From: Pseudeuparius sepicola
Taxonomy: Eukaryota; Arthropoda; Insecta; Coleoptera; Anthribidae
DNA length: 64,000 nt
Reading direction: 5' to 3'
NCBI GenBank assembly: GCA_963920635.1
Contig: OY987303.1
Span: 17,834,175 to 17,898,174 of the forward strand
The notes under the pieces were generated by a model. That model had not been told where the DNA came from. It saw only the letters and a program-made list of their open reading frames with translations, and did not search any database. Below, piece after piece: positions 21,015 to 33,059 of the stretch (position 1 is its first letter; the number at the start of each line of letters is the position of its first letter). A program made the translations under genes and the position numbers.

Positions 21015-22573
21015 ACACATATTTCGAATAAATGCTATTTTATCTTTATGAGTGCTAGACTAGTCGGAGCCAACTAAAGTGTAATAACTGCTGTTATTCT
21101 ATGTCATTTGTTTAAATAATGCAAGGTTCAATTACAGGCATGATGAGTTCGTAGAAAATGATAGTAACATTTCAATGAAATGCGCAATTTTAATAGAAAA
21201 TAAGTAAATGTCTGAGGCAGTATTAAAAACAGTTTGAATTCAAGCAACGGTAGGTACCTTTTAGAGTAAAGTTTAAACAGTGGTGCTGTTGTTGTTGTGT
21301 ATACAGGGAGAATGCGTGAATTAATAAAGAACTTTTTTAGAGTGACCAGATTTTGACATGTTTAGGCGATAACTTTACAGGTCTCCTTGTTAAAAACCTG
21401 ATAAGCGATAATACCTAGTTGGTATGTTGTTGGTAGATTCTTCGATAATTAATTAAAAAGTTAAATAAGATTCCATGGATACAATACCTAGATGCAAGAA
21501 CCTAGTGAACACAATTTGATGAAATATGAACAAAGAGGTTTAATAATTGTGTAGGTACTGTTTGCCAAATAAGTCTGTTTAAACTTTCCAAGCAGAAATA
21601 AAAAAAAATCTCGGGGCTGACACCTTTATTCGATTACCTTCTTTATGATATGGTAACTTTTGCGAATATTTTTGGCAAGTTGCAATACAACATAGGTACC
21701 TAGATATATTTTGTTTGCCTACAGTAAATTGTCAGATTTGCCCAAATAGAATTGGCTATGTGAATTTTGTAAACGGAGATAAGTAGAATTATTATCCACT
21801 TTTTGGGACAGTATCGTAAAAGTACCTACCTATTTTCACCAGCTGTCCCCTATTTACTTAACTGGGTATTTGTATAAACATTTCACGGTTAAATATACAC
21901 AACATTATTTGTCGGAGGTTTAAAAATTCTAAAGCACTCCCCCAAGGCCGTATGCTCACTATGTTAATAAGTCAGTCATGTTTCATAAAGATTTTTGAGT
22001 TGATTTATTTTGTTTTGTTGCAGGTAGGTTACCAAGGGGTCATTGACTAGCGCACTTTATTTTAGTAGGTAAGTCACATTTTGCCTTGACTGATTAGGTG
22101 TATTAAATTATCGTTCGACTGTGGTGTTACCTAATAATATTTATTATTTGTAAAGAAATTAAATGCGATTTTTAGAATTATTTGCAGTAAGTGAGCGTGG
22201 AAATTTAGAAAGTTATATTCTAGTCTGTTGGCATGGGGTCGTCGAGAAAAAAATGACACGCATTCGTAATTTCCTTATTAAAATTTAAATTGACTGCATG
22301 CTACGCACTGTTTTGTCGAGTTTATAGGCGCCAGTATGAAATTCTCTGCATTGTTATTATTTATCTGCTCACTTTCCTTATAGTAAGTATTTTTTTTAGA
22401 ATTAGGACCATAGAAAGTGGTGTATGATTCTAATTCGTTGATTGGAAAATTTCGCGACTTTTTCCAAAACACGTAGTGGTCAAAAACAGCAGCGAGCACA
22501 TGCTGGACATTGGTATAAAGATAATAGAAGAACAATATACAGGGAGTCCCAAAAAGATTACACTCTGCTATAG
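21015..22573 (+). other. Probable intron or 3' flank, no feature
   Basis: AT-rich, with no repeat pair or domain seen. If the donor at 21011 is used, this is the start of a long intron. A minus-strand frame at 22278-22535 is protein-like in composition but has no motif I recognise. Confidence 0.4.
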
Positions 22574-22962
22574 ATAATAATAATAATAATAATAATTCTC
22601 ACCCTCACAATACTCCAAACTAGGAGTACCCCAGAAGCAACCACATGCTTGTGCGGGGGAGGGGGGCAATTACTATTATTTTGTCTTCGTTGCCATTTGC
22701 GGCTAGGGCCGACTTTTTTCCCGATATAGGATAGCATTCGCTCAAGTACTACGGAAAACCCTAGAAAACCGTAGTAATCCCAGTGAGTGTAGGACAATTA
22801 GTAAATCACACGGATAAAGCTATTTAGGAGCAATACCGTGAACCCACATTTGTCCAGAGCTCTTGGCCATAGCGGTGTTTTCCTTTTAAAGACATATTTG
22901 CATGCGCCTGCAGTCTAAAAAGTCAGCGCCGGTACGAGCAACGCCACCGCGGCCTTAATAAT
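22574..22962 (-). mobile_element. SINE-like repeat X, copy 2
   Basis: Matches 12755-13170 across its length, with the AAT repeat at the left and CCACCGCGGCC at the right. It lacks the palindromic insertion of copy 1, so it is probably closer to the ancestral form. No ORF. Confidence 0.7.
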
Positions 22963-23462
22963 ATATATAATGTATCTCGAAAAAAATCGATTTATCTAAA
23001 CTTATTTTGGCGCAAAGTTGCTTCGTTAGGTCACAATCTGACCACGAATTTGCTTAATAAAAATTACTAATTTTTAAGTAGAGCATATAAAACAACAAGC
23101 AGTGTAACTCCCCTTGGTGAGAAAATTCCGCGCACCTGTTCGCGCAGCCGTCATTTGGGAATAGATTCTGTCAAATAGACGCAGCGTCGGGGCGGTTCAG
23201 CAGTCCGTTACCAGCTGTATTCTGTATTCGAGGTAATGCCACTGCATTACTACGCCACTGCGTAAAGTGTGCCTGTTTGTGCAATGTGGAATATCTACTC
23301 TTCTAAGTTCCCTAAAATCCCCAATAGAAGTATTCGATAGGCAGAAAAATGGTTTGAAATGACCTAAAACCGGTTTTGTAATATTATATAAACCAAATCC
23401 CAAACGTTTGTCAATCTCCTTTCATCCCTTAGATAGTGATTTTGGATACCTATGTTTTACTG
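22963..23462. other. No gene seen
   Basis: Mixed-composition sequence with no repeat partner in the window and no convincing frame. Confidence 0.4.
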
Positions 23463-23805
23463 AATTTTTTCGTAAGTAATATCATAAGGGCATCTAATTT
23501 TTCCGAAAAAAATCGAAAAACACGTTGCAAAGTAATATTTTAACAAGAAGCATGAGGGCTGGTGGCACCTGCACGAATGCATTTTGTTAAAAAAGTATTA
23601 CTTAGCATTGTGTTTTTTTTTTTGGATTTTTTTTACAGGAAAAATTAGATGCCCAAATGGTATTTGACAAGACTATTTCATGAGTAACAGATTATTCTGC
23701 ATACACATACTTACAAAACATACTACCTATTATGCAACATCTGTCAAGTTTTGCCGGGGGTAAACTCGAAAAAAACTGCTGAGAGGTGTGCTGTCATACA
23801 GTTTT
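23463..23805. mobile_element. Z-related repeat, copy b
   Basis: Matches 15455-15825, including the downstream stretch with TGTCAAGTTTTGCCG. The hairpin arms around CACGTTGC and GCATTGTG are kept, but the ~35-base GC-containing tip of copy a is missing: GGTGGCA joins directly to CCTGCACG. Confidence 0.7.
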
Positions 23806-25038
23806 TCCATCTAGAAACCATTTGTAATTCAAAATTGCGCCTTTGTGATTGGTGGAAATTAAGACGAGGAAAATAGTCAAATAAAAAATTCAAGTTGGTC
23901 TGGATAAGTATATTACTGATATTACTAACTTAACAAGATTATAACGATATTTCACATGCCTGTTTTTTCGTTGCTTTAACAAATATTTTTATTTATTCTT
24001 ACCGAACTAATTCCCCTAATGTAACAAAATGGCCTACTGCTTGATAAATTTTACTACCTACCTACCACGTTATATAAATTAAAAAATGCCCTGGTACTTC
24101 TCTGTATTTCTGAATTGATTTTCCTGAATACATCTCTGATTTCTATTCCCCCGATATGGCGTTCATATTCGCGTTCAAAACCTATAACACATAAACCATT
24201 TTAAAATTAAAACTTCAGGGACGGATTGCGCCCAAATGAAGCAACTTTGCACTAAGGTAAGTTTGGCCAAATCGATTTTTTAAATTACCTATACCAACTG
24301 CGAACTGCGTTGTTTTACAGATTAGACAACCCTTCTAAACTAGTCGTTAAGGCATCATTTTACTTTACGTAATCTCCGCCCATATCTCCGGAACCTAACA
24401 TGAAATTTGCCTAAGTAACGACGTCCATACTGGACCCAAGGCACGTCCTGATCTTTTTGCATGTGCATGACAGTTAGATGCTCGTTAGTGGCCACTGGCG
24501 CCGCACTTTGCATGCATGGGGCGTCCTCTGACTGCAGATGCGACCCTGCTACCCCTAGTCAAGGGTAGCTGGCTGCTCAAACAGCACCCGCGAAATGTAG
24601 CTTGGTGCAGATAGTTTGGAGGGTCAGAGAATATGCTGAGACTATCTACTTAGGTTTTAATGAGACCGGAAACGCCGGGAAACAATAATTGTTTTGGGAA
24701 CAAGGATCGGTAGGTGTCCAGTACAATTTTCACGTTTGTTAAGAGGAATTAACTAAATAGACTGCGATATACAGAGTTCTTCACATAAAACTCCCACCTC
24801 CCACCCTCCCTTCTTTTGAGTTTTGACTGATTTTTTACGTCGGTATACTAAAATAAAGATCTTTTAAAGACCATCTTAGAAATAAAAAATTTCAAATCTT
24901 ATTCTCGTTATTTTTTTACGTTTATTTAATGTTCAAGATATCAAGAACAATGATTAGAAAAACTTGTTCAAAATTAAAAATTACACTTGATACAAAATTT
25001 CATAATACACAGTAAAAAAATCGTTGTAAATCCTCTTC
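23806..25038. other. No gene seen
   Basis: AT-rich, with a GC-richer patch at about 24360-24730. No domain, RNA gene or inverted pair identified. Confidence 0.4.
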
Positions 25039-25345
25039 GTGTAAGTGGTGAAAGAAATTTGGTGAAAATTTGACACGAAAATTGGTGGATTCCAAATATC
25101 TTAACCAAACCTCATTTGGTAAAATTCACACTACAACAAATTCGTTAATTTAAACACTTAGGGGTGTAATTTTTTTTATATTTCTAACACGGCTTCGTGT
25201 TTGTTCAAACCACGCGGTGTTCCTTAACACCATTCCGTGTCCCTTAGCACTAAGCTGTGTCAAATTGAATTTATTGACACAAGTTCGTGTTAGGTAGATG
25301 AGAGGTGGAAGGTATTTCACCAGTTATGGGTGTAAAATCTTAGGC
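25039..25345. repeat. Cluster of short ACAC...GTGT hairpin motifs
   Basis: Between about 25153 and 25290 the motif ACAC-N(4-7)-GTGT or a close variant occurs six times in succession (ACACTTAGGGGTGT, ACACGGCTTCGTGT, CCACGCGGTG, ACACCATTCCGTGT, GCACTAAGCTGTGT, ACACAAGTTCGTGT). Looser versions flank it (CGTGTAAGTGGTG, CACCAGTTATGGGTG). The spacing is irregular. The origin is unknown. Confidence 0.55.
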
Positions 25346-25439
25346 AATCGAAGCCATGGCATCAGTTGTTTGTCGAACGTGTTGCGCGACGGAGCTTATC
25401 AGCATTGAGTAAAGGATATATATTGTAATATAGAATATA

Positions 25440-26948
25440 CAGGGTGAGTTTTTTTCGATGACCACTATGGGGATCTTGGAAACTAGCAGAGTTAGAACAA
25501 AGGTTAAATGGGGAAAGAATTGCGGTTTTGAATGCTCAATCTAATGATTGTTTTGGATTTTTAAAAAAGTACATGGCTCACTATATATTTTGAAAAGAGT
25601 GATTTCTTCCTATTTTAACAGATCTCTGTAGCTCCGTTATTTCTGATTATACAGAAAAACTGTAGAGACAAAAATTGTAGATAATTTTGGGCTTAATAAG
25701 ATAATCTGATCAATTTTTTTTATGTTGTTCGTGATTTTTGAGATATGACATAAACTTGTGTTTTTTAAATGTAAATTATAGTTGGCTGTGGCCTTAAAAA
25801 ATCGGCCACTTTTTGAGCTTTCCAAAAATATAATATTTGGCATAGTTATTATAAAAAGTAAAAGAGCTGTGGCTAATTTTCTGATTTTTTTAAAATTTTC
25901 ACATAGTCAGCCATGGAATATTTTCATAATTACGTTCTATTTTATAATTAGACATACTACAAACTTTCCAATATTTTATTTTTGCTGGTAACAAAATGTA
26001 ACAAAATAAAACAAAAATTAAAAAAACTCAAATTAAAATTATTATTATTTTAAAAGGTCACCTGTTAAAATAAAAAAGGTGTTCAAACAATCCACCATTA
26101 TTATTTATGTAAATACTGCATCTTTCTAAAATTGAATTTGTCGCCTTTCTTAGAGAGCGCCTGTCAATACTGGCAATTGCTTCTAAAACAGCTGCTCTTA
26201 ATTTAACAATAGCCTCATACTTTATTTTGTACTGTTCCCCACAAAAAGAAATCCAAAACAGACAATTGGGGGATCAGGGCTGCCAGGAAATAGGTCTGTT
26301 TCTCCCTATCCAACTATTTGGATAGAGCTTTGTAGGCAAATAATTATGTGGTACGGAGCTTCACCATGATAATTTTTGTTTTATTTTCTTACATTTTGTT
26401 ATCAGCTAAAAATAAAATATTTGAAAGTTTGAAGTATGTCTAATTATAAAATAGAACGTAATTATGAAAATATTCCATGGCTGACTGTGAAAATTTAAAA
26501 AAAATCAGAAAATTAGCCATAGCTCTTTTATTTTTTATAATAACTATACCGAGTATTACATTTTTGGAAAGCTCAAAAAATGGCCGATTTGATAAGACCA
26601 CAGCCAACTATGATTTACATTTAAAAAAACACAAGCCTATGTCATATCTCAAAAATCACAAACAACATAAAAAATTTGATAAGATTATATTATTAAGCCC
26701 AAAATTATCTTCAATTTTTGTCTCTACAGTTTTTCTGTATAATCAGAAATAACGGAGCTACAGAGATCTGATGAAATAGGAAAAATCACTCTTTTCAAAA
26801 TATCTAGTGAGCCATGAACTTTTTTAAAAATCCAAAACGGGCATTAGATTGAGCATTCAAAACTGCAATTCTTTCCGCATTTAATTTTTGTTCTAGCTCT
26901 GCTAGTTTCCGAGATCCCCATAGTGGGCATCGAAAAAAACTCACCCTC
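25440..26948. mobile_element. Long-inverted-repeat mariner-type element, 1.5 kb
   Basis: CAGGGTGAGTTTTTTTCGAT at the left is mirrored at the right, with TA at 25438-25439 and 26949-26950. The arms are about 560 bp each and well matched by eye. The loop (about 26030-26380) holds a decayed piece of transposase. This ties the palindromic CAGGGTG class to Tc1/mariner. Confidence 0.8.
26035..26375 (-). pseudogene. C-terminal remnant of a Tc1/mariner-type transposase
   Basis: Read on the minus strand, the loop encodes pieces resembling YPNSWIGRN, a broken W-P...SP segment where the third catalytic aspartate block should be, and VKLRAAVLEAIASIDRRSLR followed by NNNGGLFEHLF. The same order (WIGKHGTIRWPP...NNNENHFEHLM) is seen in the mariner at 59353-60608. 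The N-terminal half with the DNA-binding domain and first aspartate is absent, and stops and frame changes interrupt the rest. It cannot be active. The best reading is that the inverted arms grew at the expense of the gene. Confidence 0.6.
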
Positions 26949-26950
26949 TA

Positions 26951-27524
26951 TATAGTTATAAAAGTAGATATCCTGTATATCTAGATTAACTGAAAACTTG
27001 AAACCAAACCACTAAACGAGTTTAGAGGTTAGACATTCTTTTTCAAAATTTCTTGCGAATTGTGCTCTTTTGTATATATCCGAATAAATTCTATTGGATA
27101 ACATTTCATCTCCCCAAAAGCGTGTATTTCGGCACGGCAAAAAAAGCGCGTTCTCTCTACAAATCGCACATAATATATAAACTGTGTTTTATGGAATAAT
27201 AAATTTCACTTTTTGGCCTGTTGAGCGAGGCAAAAACGGGCGGCCAGACGCAATTTGTTTAATTTACAGCTTCGACTTTCGGCCGCCGCAATGCAGAACA
27301 ATGGCACGGCAAATGGTCTATAAAATGCCACCATAAAATACGGATGCCTGCTTCTACCGGTGCACGTTGGGGCTTTTACACTAATCGGGGGATAAATCCA
27401 AACATCTCAATCCGAATTTGCGGGAGCCGGCGCAACCAACACTTTGGTAATTGAACTTGAAATGCACGGGTGTTCTTTTGTAGGTACATTTAATAACATG
27501 GTATATACCGTTGAGTGAAGAATA
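26951..27524. other. Non-repetitive GC-richer host sequence
   Basis: No repeat pair and no coding frame is convincing. 27120-27480 is GC-richer than its surroundings. Confidence 0.4.
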
Positions 27525-27649
27525 ATAAGAGGCAGTGGCGGTCCTAGGATTTTAACATGGGGGGGGGGGGGCGACGATCAATGATCAGTTACAAAAAATT
27601 TAAGAGGGGGGGCGAGGGGCGTTTCACAGGGGGAAGTTCTGTACACTTG

Positions 27650-27795
27650 CAGGAAATTCCAAAGGAAGTTCCAGGAAGTTCGAGGAAGTTTCGGGAAGTT
27701 CGAGGAAGTTTCGGGAAGTTCGAGCAAGTTTCGGGAAATCCGGAGAAGTTGGGTGAAATCAAAGGAAGTCACAGGGAAGTCCGGGGAAGTCCATA
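27650..27795. repeat. GGAAGTT minisatellite inside the hAT element
   Basis: Roughly a dozen degenerate 11-bp units of the form GGAAGTTYCGR, partly organised in 22-bp pairs. A shorter block of the same unit is at about 28170-28260. This explains the open frames through the region; I do not call them genes. Confidence 0.75.
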
Positions 27796-28476
27796 GCTTT
27801 GGACGAGTCCATTTTCCTAGAAACGAGGTCGTTCCATTCTAACCTAACTTTTTAGTTAAAAGTCAGAAGCGTTCACAAGATACATTGCGGCTCAGTACTA
27901 CGCGTTTTAGTGTTTTAGTTCACGTGATTAAATTAGGCCTTTTTGGCTTTGGATTTTTGTCAAACCCTGTATATGAATTTTTTGTTGTCCAGCCTATGCT
28001 TTTTGAGAAAAAATCTGTGACTTAAAGCGATGAAATTATTAAGGTCTTTCCTATGTTTTGTCACACCCTATGAATTTTGTTGTCCACCCTATACCTATGC
28101 CGTTAAGTCCCTTTAGCTTTAACAAGTTTTTGATTCACTCTGTATACATTTTCAAAAATTAATAACACTGGAAATCCTAGGAAGTTCGGGGAAGTTTCAG
28201 AAAGTTTAGGGAAATCCACCAGAACTTCCTTTTTAGACTTAGAGGGAAGTTTTGTACGTTTTTTGACCAGTGAAACGCCCCTCGGGGGCAAATTTAATTT
28301 TTTTAATGAAAACACTGAGCCATGGTTGACAACCTATTAATTAGGTACTCTTAACAAAATAAAAACAGCAAAATAAAAATTAAACCGATCCGCACAACGC
28401 ACTCCACTCGATCGCCGTCAGCGCCGAACGCGCGGTTGCCAAAATGCTGGGTAGCGCAGGTCCGCGGGATACTCAA

Positions 28477-28560
28477 GGAATATTGAATATTGCATTGCTG
28501 TTTTTATTATTATTTGATGGAATATTGAATATTGCATTGCTGTTTTTATTATTATTTGAC
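28477..28560. repeat. 42-bp tandem duplication
   Basis: Two adjacent copies, 28477-28518 and 28519-28560, start GGAATATTGAATATTGCATT and are identical by eye. They lie inside the hAT element. Confidence 0.85.
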
Positions 28561-28685
28561 GCATGTCGCATCGCATGTGTGAATAAGATCTGGTTATACA
28601 AAAAATAGTCTAATAGTCTAATAGTTTTTATTTACCCAAGGGGGGGCCCCCCTGCCCCCCCCTTGGGACCGCCACTGATAAGAGG

Positions 28686-29775
28686 CGCTATCTTTATGTA
28701 TAATAGCGAGTCCACAATCTCAGTGCCGATAGACCCCGGTCAATTGACGAATTGAAGCAGTTTCTTATCGATTATGTCGTTCTAAGGCAATGGGCTAGTA
28801 CCATAGACTTATAACTTGTTCATAAGTCTATGGCTAGTACCAATCTCTGGACACTGCTATAGTACGATTAAATTTTAAAAATTAATTTGATGTTTGCAAT
28901 AGCAAATATATCTTTGGCAATAGTGAACTACAGTCATCTAGTTCCCTAAAAGTCACTTGTCCAAGATAAATATACACAACCTTAGGAATTTGAAAATACC
29001 TTAAGATATTTAAGGTAGTAGTAATCTTTTTTACCGACATACTAATATATCCATGGGTCTGTCTCAAAACAGCGTGCGGGAACTTCAGGGTACCTAATTG
29101 GTTAGTGATTTGTCTGCTAACAGTATGACAGCATGACAGCTTAAAGTATGGTTACCTGCTATCTGCTAGATGCGACTGGACTCTAAGAATAAAACTGCTT
29201 GCTTCAAGTGTCCCTGTTGTTACATACCAAGGCCTGGAGGGTAGGTATGTACCTAGGTACCCACTAATACCTCTTATAAATAAATAATGTAAGCACTTAA
29301 ATCCCACAGTATTTCCGTGTAGGTCGTATAGGTACATCATATTTTGTTCATTTGAAAACATATTTTCCTTTTAGTGTTTGTGGCCTTTTGAAGTTTAATA
29401 ATAAGCTGCAGAAAGTAGGCATGGAGTAGAGTATTGAAAAAGCTTATTCCAAAAATCCTCCCATTATGGTGACTGTTGCACTGATATTATATAAACAATT
29501 TAGATCTATTTTCACCAGAAAATAGAACAGTGAAAGTACAAGGGTGGGTATATTTATGTATTTTTCCTTGTCATTATGTTCTTGGTTTGCTTCTTTTCCT
29601 ATTTGGGATGCTAGTTTTGGTAAAAAAAATATGGGGCAGAACGTCAGGTTAATCGAAGGCGATTACGTGGACCTTGTAAGAATTTTCCCCAATTCATTGT
29701 GTTTTCTTCAAGCTGGGTAGGAAAAAATACATTGCAATACAATAATTATAGCTTGGTATTTAAATAAGTACTTAC
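28686..29775. other. No gene; two small hairpin repeats
   Basis: About 28716-28795 (CAGTGCCGATAGACCC) resembles 30638-30718. A compact hairpin at 28793-28842 has arms TACCATAGACTTAT and ATAAGTCTATGGCTA. The rest is AT-rich and featureless. Confidence 0.45.
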
Positions 29776-29825
29776 ATTAAAAGGTACCTAGTTATTTCGC
29801 ATTCACTATGGCTTGACACAGCAAA
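29776..29825 (-). other. Possible second exon of the minus-strand gene
   Basis: On the minus strand a strong pyrimidine tract followed by GTGCAG ends at 29826. Fifty bases later GTAAGT begins at 29775. The intervening 50 bases contain one ATG opening a 4-codon frame. The splice signals are good, but such pairs occur by chance, so this is tentative. Confidence 0.22.
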
Positions 29826-30090
29826 CTGCACAAAAAAAAACAGAACACGAATCACTATAACATCTTCAGCAGAAGAACCTTGGAAGTATCTGGTATCTAC
29901 ACTCCATTCAATCAAAACACAAGTGGCGCGTAAACATTTACACAATGGACGCACGTGAACAATTCTGAGGACTAATACGAGGCAGGGCCGCGTCTGTGAA
30001 TTTTATAATATAAAACATTAAAATAATATGCCCCAGTATTAAGAACTTTAAAAAGAAACGTTTTTTGCACACCTAGTCATTAACTTACCT

Positions 30091-30213
30091 GCAAATTTCT
30101 ACTATCAACACAAATCGTTGCTCTAACAATTAATAAACAGCGAAGAATTATATCGGAAAAATTAAAAGTCCACTTGCAACTCAATACACCTCTGTAATAA
30201 ATAAAGACTCGCT
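30091..30213 (-). other. Putative non-coding first exon, minus strand
   Basis: From the initiator at 30213 the minus strand runs about 123 bases without an ATG and reaches GCAG|GTAAGT, a consensus donor, at 30091/30090. The segment is GC-rich at its start and AT-rich later, as for a 5' leader. Together with the promoter it argues for a host gene transcribed leftward whose coding part I could not find in the window. Confidence 0.5.
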
Positions 30214-30276
30214 GAACTCGCCGCCGCACCGGGAAAAACTTTATAGCCAACTAGCCAATAGCAAGCCGATCACGTG
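30211..30276 (-). promoter_or_regulatory. Minus-strand core promoter: E-box, CCAAT, TATA, Inr
   Basis: Reading the minus strand, CACGTG (30276-30271), ATTGG (30259-30255), TATAAAG (30245-30239) and TTCAGC, whose A is at 30213, follow in order. The first T of the TATA box is 32 bases before that A, which is the canonical spacing. The region lies in a local GC rise with CGCCGCCGC. Four elements in order with a donor downstream make chance unlikely. Confidence 0.55.
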
Positions 30277-32836
30277 CGTATCACACTCTAGCCATGCAAC
30301 AACTTTTGTTTATATTTCACTTGCGTTTAGTTTGAATAGAGTTTAAAAATATCAACCAGATTTTATACCTATAATAGACATTTCTATATTTCCTACCTAC
30401 CTACATTATAAATATTACATACCTAGGTTTATTGATAAGGTCATTTTTGGTTTTAATAGATATAGATAATAATAAAAACTCCTTATAACGTTAAAACTAA
30501 AATCTCAAAATTATTTCAGTTTGAAATGTTTGAAGTATACCAAGGATAAGTAGTTATGTTAGATTTGTAAAAAATTGACAATTCACAAATAATAATAACA
30601 AGGAAGATTGTGTGAGCTTAGCTACAGAACATAGATCTCAGTGCCGATAGATCCCAGTCAACTGCTTTAGGACGACTTGATGTGGTTTCTCGTTGATTAA
30701 GTCGTCCTAAAGCAATTGACAAGGGCGTAGAAATCTGGCTCGAAATATCCGCTTTAGATGGGCCTCTTATTATTCTTTCCCTCAACCACAGAAAAACACC
30801 ATTGCTTGCTGGTTTTCTGTGCCTCAAGATGTATACCTAACGGTATACCTAACATTTTCCTTTTGCAGCAACACTTAGCTGTTCAAAATTGCCTCATGGT
30901 TGTTTCTTACGTTTTTTTGTAGGGCGCAAAATAAGCGGAAAAATCGCGGTAATAGTTCTAAAAAAATCATCCTGTATACCTTGTATGTGACATGTGACTT
31001 TTTCTGATGTAAAATTTCGAAAATCTGGACAAATGTACAAAGGAATACCATTTTGTCAGTCAAAAATATCTAAGAAAGTAGAAGTTGTAACACCCTGTTC
31101 GTGCGCCCGTAGCGTAACATTATAAATACACTCTACGGCCAAACATTTCCTTCTGTTTCTTATTTCCTCCTGACAAAAAATTACTTTGCTTTACCCAGAA
31201 TTTAAATACTCCTTTAAAATCCCGGAGACACTCGCGCTAAATTAAAATTCTCCACCCGTACCGACTAAACGAGCCATATAATTGGCCACTATTTAAAAAT
31301 ACATACAAAGTAGCTACTCCTTTATACCCAGCAGTGAGTTGTGGACTGCTCACTCAGGGCCCATTCAAATTGACTGATTTATCTCGATGGACCCACGAGA
31401 ATCCAGATTTAGCTCTGCGGACAAATTATCGTATAGTTTGCGTCCACTGGGGGCAATTCGGATCGAAAAATTGCACCGCCAGTACTAAATTGTTGATGAT
31501 ACTGCCCACTGCAGCTCTATAAATCTGCCTTGGGTTCACGTTGGCGAAAATAGACACACCGGAAACAGGAAACTGCGAAAACACTGTCTCAAGCGATGAG
31601 TTCCTTATAACGGAATAGGAATACATAAACAGTAGCGTTCGTATCCAAGAACATCATATTTGAAGCCAACATGCTTGTCCGCAATCCGAAGTGGGATTTC
31701 CAAAATGGGGGTTTATTGGACGGTGATCGCGCAACACGGGTAATTTTGAATTTAGATTCATATTGGACATCAAAATTTCAAAGTTGTTGTCATTTAGCTC
31801 AGAAAATTATAGATATTACTTAGATACCTATCTACCTAGATACCATTGGTTGATAGATTTTATAATCAGTTTTGTGGTTTTGGATCAGTGTGATTTTATG
31901 GTAGGCCTACAGCCGACTCTAGGGGAAGCCCTGAAGTAGAGAAAACTGTCAACAAGGGATGCGGGTCCACGTCGCGTGCCCTGACACTCCCTGTCCGTTG
32001 ATTTTACAAGAAATTTACCAGAATTAATTTGTGTTAGTGCGGGTAGTGCCAAATTGCTACGCCGAGGCAGTGTGTCTCTGGGTGTAAATAGACAGCCCGA
32101 AGTGCTGGCGGCAGCTTTTTTATAAATTGGTTTTGTTTGTGAAAAAATGAAACATTTCTCTAAAAGTTCGAAGTGAAGAATCTTTCCTTTACAATGTCAA
32201 GCCTCAAGATGCCTTAGAACCGTCGAGGGAAGCTAGAACCACAGTTATATACCTGGCTGTAAGTCAAATCGTAATAGTAACTTGAAGTAGCTAGGTTTGC
32301 TTTGCGTATTCGTATTATAAATACTAAATACTTATACTTCTGTGTTTATTTTGTTACTTGTTACTGCTTTTATTGTCTGCTAAACAAACGTCCCTACTTA
32401 CCTAGGTACCCTATTATTGAAACAAAGTTCACAACTGTATCTAATTATAATTTAAAAGAGGGTTGAACATTTATTACATAAGATAAACTAAGCCAAAGTG
32501 CAGACTGCTCTATACTGCATAGACCGGTTGAACCGTCCCGCTGCGGCGTTGCCACATGTTTGCACAGGGCTTGTAAGCTTGAGAAGGTTGTGGTAGGCTC
32601 TTTAATTTGAAGGTATGAATTTTTAGAATTTACCGGACATAATTTTTAGATAGTCTTTAAGCGAGTCCGTAGTCTATTTGCAAGAAAAATGTTGTGTAGG
32701 CAAAAATTGAAGTTGAACGACAAAATTGATAATTGCTGCAATATAACTTTTTTAAACTAGGTTCCTAGTTTAAAATAGGTATCAATTACAATTTCAAAGA
32801 TTATTCAGTACATATTGTTTGCATGTTTGCCCTGGT
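30277..32836. other. Intergenic or regulatory region without a recognisable gene
   Basis: 30659-30718 is a hairpin with arms ACTGCTTTAGGACGACTT and AAGTCGTCCTAAAGCAATTG, related to 28716-28795. 31110-31760 and 31890-32130 are GC-richer. No frame has a recognisable domain. Confidence 0.4.
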
Positions 32837-32873
32837 GCATTTATGATTTTTAAAATTTATTCACAATTCCACA

Positions 32874-32923
32874 TGGTGGAGGTTGAAAGTAGAATTCTAC
32901 TTCCAGCCTCCATCACGTGAAAT
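32874..32923. repeat. Hairpin CACATGGTGGAGG
   Basis: Arms CACATGGTGGAGG and CCTCCATCACGTG with inner GAAAGTAGAATTCTACTTC form an almost complete 50-base palindrome. It is duplicated at 34322-34371 as part of the tandem duplication. Confidence 0.6.
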
Positions 32924-33059
32924 ATAAAAATTCCACTTCCACCCACCACCATGTGAAACATAAAAATTATGGAACTTACAGCCGCAAATGTTCTCCACAA
33001 ACACTATATCCTAAGATTTTCACCTGAAACAATAAAAAATATATATTATATAGAACGAC

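Larger units (their letters stand above)
27533..28677. mobile_element. Non-autonomous hAT element with exact 8-bp target duplication
   Basis: The ends read CAGTGGCGGTCC and GGACCGCCACTG in inverse orientation, next to G runs and C runs. ATAAGAGG flanks both sides (27525-27532 and 28678-28685). An 8-bp duplication with CA...TG ends is diagnostic of hAT. The interior has no transposase. It contains a GGAAGTT minisatellite and a 42-bp tandem duplication. The exact duplication suggests a fairly recent insertion. Confidence 0.88.

Noticed and set aside
22278..22535. 85-residue minus-strand frame
   Set aside because: The composition is protein-like but there is no known motif and no splice or promoter context.
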